5,462 nt of DNA from Victivallales bacterium Lenti_02 (GTDB lineage Bacteria; Verrucomicrobiota; Lentisphaeria; Oligosphaerales; Lenti-02). The stretch's first letter is position 1. Each line of letters begins with the position of its first letter. Shown one piece after another: positions 1-5,462 of this stretch. Position numbers and translations under genes: made by a program. Where the stretch lies: assembly GCA_001603055.1 (NCBI GenBank), contig LVAZ01000214.1, positions 1 to 5,462 on the forward strand, in the 5' to 3' direction. The notes below the pieces were generated by a model. The model saw nothing but the letters and a program-made list of their open reading frames with translations. It made no database searches and was not told where the DNA came from.

Positions 1-108
1 GCCGCCGAGACCGCCCGGAAAATCGGCGCCGATTCCTGGCATCTCTCGATCAGCCACGAGTCCGCCATCGCCGCCGGCTGCGCCGTGGCGGAACGCAGCC
101 CGGCCTAG
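1..108 (+). CDS. acpS: Holo-[acyl-carrier-protein] synthase, C-terminal end (partial)
   Basis: Frame 1 is open from the left edge to a TAG at 106-108 and gives 35 residues; the 5' part lies outside the window. The visible stretch reads as a helix (AAETARKIG), then DSWHLSISHES, then an AIAAGCAVAE tail. The W-H-x-S-x-S-H pattern followed by an Ala-rich strand ending in AVAE is the usual C-terminus of AcpS, the small trimeric enzyme that moves 4'-phosphopantetheine from CoA to the Ser of apo-acyl carrier protein. The catalytic N-terminal Asp/Glu metal site cannot be seen here. The reading frame has the high third-position GC of its neighbours. In many bacteria acpS follows pdxJ, but that gene, if present, is off the edge. 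It is separated from cinA by 96 bases. The identity rests on a short C-terminal match, so another phosphopantetheinyl transferase of the same fold is possible. Confidence 0.8.
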   Translation, partial: AAETARKIGADSWHLSISHESAIAAGCAVAERSPA

Positions 109-121
109 TATTTCGGCTGAC

Positions 122-149
122 TTACCTTTGCGGAAATCCCCGCTATATT
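122..149 (+). promoter_or_regulatory. Possible weak sigma-70-type promoter for cinA-recA
   Basis: A TATATT at 144-149 differs from the -10 consensus at one base and sits in the only AT-richer patch of the gap between the acpS-like gene and cinA. Sixteen bases upstream lies TTACCT (122-127), which matches the -35 consensus at only three of six bases. Transcription would then begin near 155-157, just ahead of the purine-rich AGGAGG at 159-164. I saw no CTG-N10-CAG (E. coli-type) or GAAC-N4-GTTC (Bacillus-type) LexA operator in 109-204. The call is an inference from consensus matching only. Confidence 0.25.
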
Positions 150-166
150 TCGCGGCAGAGGAGGGG

Positions 167-208
167 ATGAGTCGGGAGCAACCCGCAGTTTCCGGGACGA
201 GAACGTGA
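167..208 (+). CDS. Putative 13-codon leader ORF overlapping the cinA start
   Basis: An ATG at 167 follows AGAGGAGGGG directly and opens a 13-codon frame (MSREQPAVSGTRT) that stops at TGA 206-208. That stop overlaps the GTG start of cinA (205-207) in a GTGA arrangement, the classic geometry for translational coupling. In its favour: this AGGAGG (159-164) is the best Shine-Dalgarno-like sequence in the gap, while cinA itself has only a weak GGGA (194-197). Against it: the AGGAGG-to-ATG spacing is only 2 bases, shorter than the usual 5-9, and the peptide has no recognisable attenuator features such as codon runs for one amino acid. It may be chance. Confidence 0.25.
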   Translation: MSREQPAVSGTRT

Positions 209-1464
209 GCATCCGCACTATCGAAGTCATCTGCACCGGCGACGAATTGCTGCTGGGCGACACCCTGAACACCAATCTGGCCTGGCTGGGCCATGAGGTG
301 GCCTCCTGGGGCCTCCGCATCACCCGCGAAAGCTGTCTGCCGGACGATCGCAACGCCCTGGCCGACGCGCTCCGCATGGCGCTGGGCCGGGCGGATTTGG
401 TCGTGGTGGTCGGGGGGCTGGGACCGACCCGGGACGATCTGACGCGGCCGGTCGCCGCCGAGGTTCTGGGCTGCGCCCTCGCGCCGAGTCCCGCCGTGGC
501 GGCGAGCATCCGCGCCTTTCTGGCCGGGCGGCGGCTCGCGGTGCCTGAAGCCGCCATCGCCATCCAGTCCGAGGTCCTGGTCGGGGCCGATATTCTGCCC
601 AATCGCAACGGCACCGCGCCGGGCTTCTGGTGCGCCTGCGGCGAGCGTGTCCTCGTGCTGCTGCCGGGGCCGCCCGCCGAATTTCAGACCATGATTCTCG
701 AACAGCTCAAGCCCCGGCTGCTGTCCCGGCTCGAACCGCAGGTTCTCCGCGCCGAAATTCAGGTTTCGGGAATCCCCGAATCGCGGGTGGCGGAAATCGT
801 CGAGGACCGGGACCTGGCCGGCTGCGGCGTGGGCTACTGCGCCCGCCCCGAGGGCATCACCGTCCGCCTCGAAACCACCCCCGCCCGGGCGGTGGTTCTG
901 GCTGACCTCGCCGCGCGGGTCCGCGCCGCCCTGGTCCCCTACGCCCTGCCCGAGGGCGTGCCGAGTCTGGCGGCGGCGCTGGGGCGTCTGCTCGGCGAAC
1001 GGCGGCTCACCGTGGCCACCGCCGAATCCTGCACCGGCGGCGGCATCGCCGCCGCCTTGACCGACGTGCCCGGCTGCTCGGCCTATTTCATGGGCTCGGT
1101 GGTGACCTACGCCAACGCCTGGAAACGGGATGTCCTGGGAGTGCCCGAGGAGATTCTCGAACGCCACGGCGCGGTCAGCGGGGAAACCGTCCACGCCATG
1201 CTCGCGGGCCTTCTCTCCCGCTACGGGGTGGACTGCGGCATCGCGGTCAGCGGCATCGCCGGGCCGGACGGCGGCACCATCGAGAAACCCGTCGGCCTGG
1301 TCGTGATCGGCACCGCCGTCGGTCCCGAGCGGATCGTCCGTCCCTTCCAGTTCCGGGGCGACCGGGCCGAAGTCCGCCGCCGCGCCACCAACGCCGCTCT
1401 GAGCCAGTTGCGGATGCAATTGCTCGGGGGCGCGCTAGATTTGCCCAGCACCATTCACCGCTAA
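205..1464 (+). CDS. cinA: CinA-family protein, nicotinamide-nucleotide amidohydrolase (two-domain)
   Basis: The 419-residue product has the usual full CinA length and both domains. The N-terminal MoaB/MogA-like domain (about 1-170) shows TGDELLLG (11-18), GGLGPTRDDLT (70-80), PNRNGTAPG (132-140) and LPGPPAEF (153-160); homologues hydrolyse ADP-ribose. A linker domain follows (about 180-250). The C-terminal PncC domain (about 255-405) has ATAESCTGG (271-279, with the probable catalytic Ser-275), GSVVTYANAWK, SGIAGPDGG (349-357), EKPVGLV and FRGDR. Known PncC enzymes deamidate NMN to nicotinate mononucleotide, recycling NMN from NAD-consuming reactions such as NAD-dependent DNA ligation. The protein is expected in the cytosol; no signal peptide or membrane segment is seen. 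The GTG at 205 is the first start codon after the in-frame TGA at 118-120, and it places the first motif where the family has it. The ribosome site is weak (GGGA, 194-197). The TAA at 1462-1464 is 15 bases before recA, so co-transcription is likely, an arrangement known from Pseudomonas and Streptococcus. No key motif is missing. Confidence 0.95.
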   Translation: MSIRTIEVICTGDELLLGDTLNTNLAWLGHEVASWGLRITRESCLPDDRNALADALRMALGRADLVVVVGGLGPTRDDLTRPVAAEVLGCALAPSPAVAASIRAFLAGRRLAVPEAAIAIQSEVLVGADILPNRNGTAPGFWCACGERVLVLLPGPPAEFQTMILEQLKPRLLSRLEPQVLRAEIQVSGIPESRVAEIVEDRDLAGCGVGYCARPEGITVRLETTPARAVVLADLAARVRAALVPYALPEGVPSLAAALGRLLGERRLTVATAESCTGGGIAAALTDVPGCSAYFMGSVVTYANAWKRDVLGVPEEILERHGAVSGETVHAMLAGLLSRYGVDCGIAVSGIAGPDGGTIEKPVGLVVIGTAVGPERIVRPFQFRGDRAEVRRRATNAALSQLRMQLLGGALDLPSTIHR

Positions 1465-1465
1465 C

Positions 1466-1472
1466 GAAAGGT
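1466..1472 (+). promoter_or_regulatory. Ribosome binding site of recA
   Basis: GAAAGGT lies immediately after the cinA stop codon, with its AAGG core (1468-1471) 8 bases before the ATG at 1480. Spacing and sequence suit a Shine-Dalgarno site and support the chosen recA start. Since the whole cinA-recA gap is 15 bases, recA has no room there for its own promoter and depends on transcription entering from cinA or starting within it. Confidence 0.7.
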
Positions 1473-1479
1473 ATCCCCG

Positions 1480-2565
1480 ATGGCGACTGCAAAAACCGCC
1501 GACGATCCGCGCGAACGCAATCTGACCCTGGCCATCGGCCAGATCGAGAAGGAATTCGGCAAAGGGGCCGTGATGCGCCTGGGCGACCGGGTTCAGGAAG
1601 CCGTCCCCACCATCAGCACCGGTGCCCTGTCGCTCGACATCGCCCTGGGCATCGGCGGCGTGCCGCGCGGCCGCATCATCGAAATCTTCGGGCCGGAATC
1701 CTCCGGTAAAACCACCGTCTGCTTGCACATCATCGCCAACGCCCAGCGCGCGGGCGGCGTCTGCGCCTTCATCGACACCGAGCACGCCCTCGATCCCCAG
1801 TACGCCAAGATCATCGGGGTGAACATCGACGACCTGCTGATTTCGCAGCCGGACTGCGGCGAGGACGCCCTGAACATCGCCGACACCCTGGTGCGCAGCA
1901 ACGCCATCGACGTGCTGGTGATCGACTCGGTGGCCGCGCTGGTGCCCCGCGCCGAAATCGAGGGGCAGATGGGCGACAGCCATGTGGGCCTCCAGGCCCG
2001 CCTGATGTCCCAGGCCCTGCGCAAACTCACCGCCGCCATCAGCCGCACCCGCACCTGCGTCATCTTCACCAACCAGATTCGCGAGAAGATCGGCGTCATG
2101 TTCGGCAGCCCCGAGACCACCACCGGCGGCCGCGCGCTCAAATTCTACGCCTCCGTCCGCCTCGACATCCGCCGCATCGCCACCATCAAGGCCCCCGACG
2201 GCAACCCCCTGGGCAACCGCACCAAGGTCAAGGTCGTCAAGAACAAGCTGGCCCCGCCCTTCCAGGTGGCCGAGTTCGACATCATGTTCGCCGAGGGCAT
2301 CTCCCGGGCCGGCTCGGTTCTCGATGTGGCCCTCGACATGAAGCTGCTCGACAAGCGCGGCTCCTGGTTCTCCTTCGAGGACCAGCAGGTCGGCCAGGGG
2401 CGCGAGCAGACCAAGGCCGCCATCGCCGAGGATGCCGAACTCCAGAAGCGCATCCTCGCCAAAATCCGCGAGAAGCTCGCCTCCGGCAACGTCCGCCTCT
2501 CCGACTCCAAGCGCTCGGCGGACGACGCCGAGGAGGGCGAACCCCTCGCGGCGGACAGCGAATAG
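1480..2565 (+). CDS. recA: Recombinase RecA
   Basis: The product has 361 residues, close to the family's usual 340-360. RecA forms an ATP-dependent filament on single-stranded DNA, drives strand exchange, and activates LexA self-cleavage in the SOS response. Visible landmarks in order: Walker [10 protein letters not shown] (71-79), the catalytic-glutamate motif DTEHALDP (99-106, E101), Walker B VLVIDS (145-150), the L1-loop region [12 protein letters not shown] (159-170), the L2 loop [20 protein letters not shown] (198-217) and [12 protein letters not shown] (221-232). The C-terminus ends in an acidic, disordered-looking tail (about 347-361), as in other RecA proteins, where it restrains DNA binding. 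There is no intein or frameshift. The ATG at 1480 has a well-placed ribosome site and gives a normal N-terminus. It probably shares a transcript with cinA. No recX follows, and no E. coli-type LexA box is visible just upstream. A strong hairpin begins 26 bases after the stop codon. Confidence 0.98.
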   Translation: MATAKTADDPRERNLTLAIGQIEKEFGKGAVMRLGDRVQEAVPTISTGALSLDIALGIGGVPRGRIIEIFGPESSGKTTVCLHIIANAQRAGGVCAFIDTEHALDPQYAKIIGVNIDDLLISQPDCGEDALNIADTLVRSNAIDVLVIDSVAALVPRAEIEGQMGDSHVGLQARLMSQALRKLTAAISRTRTCVIFTNQIREKIGVMFGSPETTTGGRALKFYASVRLDIRRIATIKAPDGNPLGNRTKVKVVKNKLAPPFQVAEFDIMFAEGISRAGSVLDVALDMKLLDKRGSWFSFEDQQVGQGREQTKAAIAEDAELQKRILAKIREKLASGNVRLSDSKRSADDAEEGEPLAADSE

Positions 2566-2591
2566 CCCTCGGACCGTAGGCAACCCATCCA

Positions 2592-2630
2592 CCCCTTCCC
2601 CGGAGCAGGCCTTCGGGGGAGGGGATTGTT
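2592..2630 (+). terminator. Rho-independent terminator candidate after recA
   Basis: CCCCTTCCCC (2592-2601) pairs with GGGGGAGGGG (2615-2624) through ten pairs, one of them a T-G wobble. The inner bases GGAG (2602-2605) and CTTC (2611-2614) add four more pairs, one a G-T, leaving a 5-base loop (2606-2610). The 14-pair stem is followed by ATTGTTGTT, a moderately T-rich tail on the plus strand only, so the polarity suits recA. The tail is interrupted by G, so termination may be incomplete. An alternative is a dispersed palindromic repeat that also happens to lie after recA. Confidence 0.6.
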
Positions 2631-2711
2631 GTTGGATATTGCCAATGCCGGTTGCCGCAGACGGATGGTTCCGGGGTGTGGCAGATGGCCCGTTTGGTTG
2701 GCCGAGGGGCC

Positions 2712-2732
2712 GGGCGGGGGCAAGCCCCGCCC
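2712..2732. repeat. REP-like GC-rich palindrome
   Basis: GGGCGGGG (2712-2719) and CCCCGCCC (2725-2732) form a perfect 8-pair stem around the loop GCAAG. Read on the minus strand, the core is GTAGGGGCGGGGCTTGCCCC, reminiscent of short palindromic repeats dispersed between genes in many high-GC genomes. Only one copy is in the window, so repetition is inferred, not shown. It sits 24 bases beyond the stop of the minus-strand phosphatase-like gene and could help end that transcript or protect its 3' end, but no T-run follows on the minus strand (the next bases are GGCCCCTCGG). A second stem, CCCCGC (2725-2730) with GCGGGG (2739-2744), would compete with the first. Confidence 0.4.
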
Positions 2733-2756
2733 CTACTTGCGGGGTGGAGAATGGGA

Positions 2757-4022
2757 TCAGGGAAGGAGGCGGGCGCGGAGTTGGCGGGCGAGTCCGGGCA
2801 GATCGATGGGGGGCGGTTCCGGCTGGTCGCTCCAGGCGTAGCAGGCGGGGAGTTCGGGGCGGCCGTGGGTGCCTTTCACCCGCTCGGGTTTCTGGCTGAC
2901 GGAGGGGGGCGGGAAGCCAAAAAACAGTTCGGCGGGGTCGTAGCCCGGCTTGTTGTGGATGTCCACATGGGTCGCGTATTCGGGGGCCTCGCGGGGCTGG
3001 TCCCACCAGGGATAGGCCAGCCAGGCGCCGGGCGCGGCGATCAGCCGTAAATCCCCGAATTCGCCGCCCGCTCCCGGTTCGACCTTGCCCACGCCGGGCA
3101 GCGCGGCCAATAGCTGGCGCACCGGTTCGAGGTCCGCCGCCTCCGGCACATAGACCTCGGCGGTTTGATGGTCCACCATGGCGAAGGCGCGGGAGCGGTA
3201 GAGGTCGGGATAAAGCATCCGGCGCACGGTGCGGGTGAGGAGGAACCCGGCCTCGCGCAGGGCGCGGTTGGGATAGACGACCCGGTCGGCGGTCTCGATG
3301 GCGTAGTCGCCCCAGAGCAGGACCGTGTAGCCCGCCGCCCGCGCCGCCGCCAGCAGTCCGTCGAGCTGGTCCACCAGCTTGGCCACCTCGCGGGCGAGCC
3401 GAGGGGAGTCCGGCCCCTCGCGCTGGAGGATGTAGTCCAGATTCGGGACGTAGGTCAGGAGCAGGTCGGGGCGGAGACTCGCGTCGGCCAGGACCGCCGC
3501 CGTGGCTTGGCAAATCCAGTCGCCCGCTTTGGCCGAGGCCAGCGGCCCCCAGTAGTGCATCAGATTGAAAGCCCGGCCCAGTTGTCCGGTGAGGGTGGTT
3601 TCCAGGGAGGCGGGCACGGTGTAGAGCCCCTGGATCATGCCGCCGTGGTGCTTGTGGATGGGGGCGGGCGAGACGATGAGGTCCGCCGCTTCGCCCAGGC
3701 TCTGCTGCCAGAACATGACGCCCACCGTGCCGCCGCCGGCGCGGAACTCGTCCCAGACGCGCCCCCCCTGGACCAGCCGGGCGGACTGATTCCAGAAATC
3801 GGCCTTGCGGGTGGTCCGGTCGAAGCGGCCGTTGCCCGCGACGCCGGTCTGCTCGGGGGCGAGGCCGGTGCGGAACACCGCCTGCGCCGTGCTGGTCACC
3901 GCCGGACAAGGCGGCGCGAGCGGCCCAAAATGCAGCCCCAGCCGCGCGAACTCGGCGGCGAAGCGGGTGACGACCGGATGCCCGAGGGCGGCGACTTGGA
4001 CAACGAGGATTTTAGAGGGCAT
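2757..4022 (-). CDS. Alkaline phosphatase superfamily protein (nucleotide pyrophosphatase/phosphodiesterase-like)
   Basis: The 421-residue product begins with a strand-like KILVVQVAALG, then has PAVTSTAQAVFRTGLAPEQTG (from residue 40), the position of the nucleophilic Thr (T43) and the following P-x-x-x-G in type I phosphodiesterase/nucleotide pyrophosphatases. Further matches are YVPNLDYILQREGPDS (191-206), LLWGDYAIE (235-243), AMVDHQTAEVYV (281-292), VDIHNKPGYDPAELF (353-367) and KGTHG (383-387). The wording, including FWNQSARLV and the KPGYDP segment, recalls the phosphodiesterase-like proteins that accompany Ebo gene clusters, which I recall rather than checked. Some usual metal ligands are replaced: Q200 for His in D-x-x-x-H, Y240 for His after D239, and no Asp in the first strand. 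Substrate and activity are therefore unknown. No signal peptide or membrane segment is seen. The ATG at 4022 lies 29 bases after the nadE stop with only a weak CGAG ribosome site; it is the first in-frame start after nadE and begins at the conserved strand. Probably co-transcribed with nadE. Confidence 0.85.
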   Translation of the reverse strand: MPSKILVVQVAALGHPVVTRFAAEFARLGLHFGPLAPPCPAVTSTAQAVFRTGLAPEQTGVAGNGRFDRTTRKADFWNQSARLVQGGRVWDEFRAGGGTVGVMFWQQSLGEAADLIVSPAPIHKHHGGMIQGLYTVPASLETTLTGQLGRAFNLMHYWGPLASAKAGDWICQATAAVLADASLRPDLLLTYVPNLDYILQREGPDSPRLAREVAKLVDQLDGLLAAARAAGYTVLLWGDYAIETADRVVYPNRALREAGFLLTRTVRRMLYPDLYRSRAFAMVDHQTAEVYVPEAADLEPVRQLLAALPGVGKVEPGAGGEFGDLRLIAAPGAWLAYPWWDQPREAPEYATHVDIHNKPGYDPAELFFGFPPPSVSQKPERVKGTHGRPELPACYAWSDQPEPPPIDLPGLARQLRARLLP

Positions 4023-4051
4023 GGAAACGACTCGGTAGATGGCTCCGGAGT

Positions 4052-5462
4052 CTACAGCCCGTCGAGCCAGTCGCTGGCCTTGGCGTCGCTGGGCATGCGC
4101 CAGTCGCCGCGGGGGCTGAGGGCGATGGTGCCGACCTTGGGACCGTCGGGCAGGCAGGAGCGCTTGAACTGCTGGGAGAAGAAGCGGCTGAGGAATTCGC
4201 GCAGCCATTTGCGCAGGGTGGCCTCGTCGTAGGTCGCGGCGAAGGCCTGGCGGGCGAGGAAAAGGACTTTGGCGGGCGGGAAGCCGCAGCGGACGACATG
4301 GTAGAGGAAGAAATCGTGCAGGAGGTAGGGGCCCACTACCTGCTCGGTCTTCTGGGCGATGTCGCCGTTCTCGTCGGGGGGCAGGAGTTCGGGCGAGATG
4401 GGAGTGTCGAGAATGTCGCGCAGGATGGCGGCGACGGCGGGGGCGGCCTTGTCCTCGGCATAGTAGCCGATGAGATAGCTGACCAGAGTTTTGGGCACGC
4501 CGCAGTTCACCGCGTACATGCTCATATGGTCGCCGTTGTAGGTACACCAGCCGAGGGCCAGTTCGGAGAGGTCGCCGGTGCCGACCACGAGGGCGCGGTG
4601 CAGGTTCGCGGCGTCCATCAGGATTTGGGTCCGTTCGCGGGCCTGGGCGTTCTCGTAGGTGATGTCGTGGGTCTTGCCGTCGTGGCCGATGTCGGCGAGA
4701 TGCCGGGTGCAGGCGTCCTCGATGGAAATGGTGGCCAGGGGAATGCCGAGGGCCGCGCAGAGGCTGTCCACGTTGCCCTTGGTGCGGGCGGTGGTGCCGA
4801 AGCCGGGCATGGTGTAGGCGTGAATCCCGGAGAGGCAGAGCCCCAGCGACCGGAAGGCTTCGATGCAGACCAGCAGGGCCAGGGTCGAATCGAGGCCGCC
4901 GGACAGGCCGATGACCACGTCCTTGAGGCCGGTGTGCTGGAGGCGCGTGGCCAGCCCGGTGCTCTGGATGGCGAGGATTTCCTGGCAGCGTTCGTGCCGC
5001 CGGGCGGGGTCGCCGGGGACGAAGGGGGTGGGGCCTACCCGGCGTTCCAGACGTTCGCGGCGCAGGGGCGCGGCGGCGAAGGGAAGGCAGATGCCGGCGG
5101 CGTCCGGCTGGTTGCTGCGGTTCCGGGCGAAGGTCTTGCGGCCCAGGCGCTCGTGGGCGAGAAACTGCACGTCGAGGTCGGCGAAAAGCAACTGGGCCGA
5201 GCGCTGGAAGCGCTCGCTCTCGGCCAGCAGGATGCCGTTTTCGGCGATCAGGCAGTGCCCGCCGAAGACCATGTCGGTGGTGGATTCGCCGACGCCCGCG
5301 CCGCAGTAGGCATAGGCGGCGAAGCAGCGGGCGGACTGCTGGGCCACCAGTTGTCGCCGGTAGTCGGATTTGCCCACCAGCTCGTTGCTGGCGGAGAGGT
5401 TGACCAGGACCGTGGCCCCTTCGAGGGCGCGGTGCGAGCTGGGGGGAATGGGCGCCCAGAGG
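4052..5462 (-). CDS. nadE: Glutamine-dependent NAD+ synthetase, 5' end outside the window
   Basis: The frame is open from the right edge to a TAG at 4052-4054 and shows 469 residues; family members have about 650-680, so roughly 190 N-terminal residues are missing. The enzyme amidates nicotinate adenine dinucleotide to NAD+ with ATP, using ammonia released from glutamine. Visible residues 1-100 are the end of the nitrilase-fold glutaminase domain: LWAPIPPSS, then [11 protein letters not shown], then [15 protein letters not shown] (about 54-68). The catalytic Cys of the E-x-C-E-D motif should fall only a few residues beyond the edge. The synthetase domain follows, with the ATP-binding loop SGGLDST at 187-193 (bases 4903-4883), MPGFGTT, and [12 protein letters not shown] (about 294-305). 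The C-terminus has [13 protein letters not shown] and [13 protein letters not shown], typical of this two-domain form, as in Mycobacterium tuberculosis. GTG at 5377 is internal, not the start, because strong homology continues upstream. The promoter lies outside the window. Confidence 0.96.
   Translation of the reverse strand, partial: LWAPIPPSSHRALEGATVLVNLSASNELVGKSDYRRQLVAQQSARCFAAYAYCGAGVGESTTDMVFGGHCLIAENGILLAESERFQRSAQLLFADLDVQFLAHERLGRKTFARNRSNQPDAAGICLPFAAAPLRRERLERRVGPTPFVPGDPARRHERCQEILAIQSTGLATRLQHTGLKDVVIGLSGGLDSTLALLVCIEAFRSLGLCLSGIHAYTMPGFGTTARTKGNVDSLCAALGIPLATISIEDACTRHLADIGHDGKTHDITYENAQARERTQILMDAANLHRALVVGTGDLSELALGWCTYNGDHMSMYAVNCGVPKTLVSYLIGYYAEDKAAPAVAAILRDILDTPISPELLPPDENGDIAQKTEQVVGPYLLHDFFLYHVVRCGFPPAKVLFLARQAFAATYDEATLRKWLREFLSRFFSQQFKRSCLPDGPKVGTIALSPRGDWRMPSDAKASDWLDGL

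Larger units (their letters stand above)
2566..2756. other. Convergent intergenic region between recA and the phosphatase-like gene
   Basis: The 191 bases between the recA stop and the stop of the minus-strand phosphatase-like gene carry no supported coding region; the open frames here are read-through of high-GC sequence. It holds two strong GC-rich hairpins, described separately, and a central part (about 2631-2705) with no clear structure. No promoter is expected between two converging genes, and none was seen. No recX gene or RNA gene is recognisable. Confidence 0.7.

Noticed and set aside
130..143. Possible terminator GCGG-AAATCC-CCGC after the acpS-like gene.
   Set aside because: The stem has only four pairs and is followed by TATATTT, not a T-run. 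It overlaps the possible promoter and is too weak to call.
105..614. A 169-codon minus-strand open frame opposite the start of cinA.
   Set aside because: Ser/Arg/Pro-rich translation with no motif, lying opposite the highly conserved N-terminal domain of CinA.
1435..3909. An 824-codon minus-strand open frame running antisense to recA and through the phosphatase-like gene in another frame.
   Set aside because: It opposes an unmistakable recA and overlaps a well-supported gene on its own strand. The translation is low-complexity (Gly/Ala/Arg/Pro runs), as expected for an off-frame reading of high-GC codons.
4043..4050. Perfect 8-base palindrome CTCCGGAG between nadE and the phosphatase-like gene.
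   Set aside because: It is short, has no loop or flanking symmetry, and is expected by chance in sequence this GC-rich. As a ribosome site, its GGAG is about 20 bases from the start codon, which is too far.
3165..4232. A 355-codon plus-strand open frame opposite the phosphatase-like gene and the end of nadE.
   Set aside because: Its composition is Gly/Ala/Val/Arg-rich with no recognisable motif, and both antisense genes are supported by motifs, so it is a shadow of their codon bias.
4023..4547. A 175-residue N-terminal extension of the phosphatase-like gene.
   Set aside because: The extension lies in an off frame of nadE and is Arg/Pro-rich. The conserved first strand (KILVVQVAALG) begins right after the ATG at 4022.
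5375..5377. GTG as the start codon of nadE.
   Set aside because: Clear family sequence (LWAPIPPSS and NLSASNEL) continues in frame upstream to the window edge, so the gene is cut by the edge and this GTG is an internal Val.

Overview
The window is a compact, very GC-rich bacterial chromosomal segment with no mobile-element, tRNA, rRNA or CRISPR signal. The coding potential is that of a housekeeping region. The gene order (end of an AcpS-like gene, then cinA-recA) together with the glutamine-dependent, two-domain type of NAD synthetase fits a free-living Gram-negative-type bacterium. I cannot fix the lineage by eye. Some RecA wording, and the unusual phosphatase-like protein, recall Verrucomicrobiota or Planctomycetota, but a high-GC proteobacterium is not excluded.

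Layout. Bases 1-108 hold the last 35 codons of a plus-strand gene that looks like holo-ACP synthase. After a 96-base gap (109-204) come cinA (205-1464, GTG start) and recA (1480-2565), 15 bases apart and very probably one transcript. The 109-204 gap contains a possible weak promoter and a 13-codon leader ORF whose stop overlaps the cinA start. Bases 2566-2756 are a 191-base convergent intergenic region with two strong GC-rich hairpins: a terminator candidate for recA (2592-2624) and a REP-like palindrome (2712-2732). From 2757 to the right edge everything reads on the minus strand: nadE (5462-4052, 5' end outside the window), then 29 bases later an alkaline-phosphatase-superfamily protein (4022-2757).

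Function. CinA carries both the MoaB-like N-terminal domain and the PncC-type nicotinamide-nucleotide amidase domain. NadE makes the last step of NAD synthesis, so the two converging transcripts both touch pyridine-nucleotide metabolism. RecA is the recombinase and SOS co-protease. The phosphatase-like protein is the least ordinary gene: it keeps the superfamily layout and the probable nucleophilic Thr, but several canonical metal-ligand positions are substituted. I found no multi-gene system that looks new. The most interesting items are that protein, the cinA leader ORF and the intergenic hairpins.
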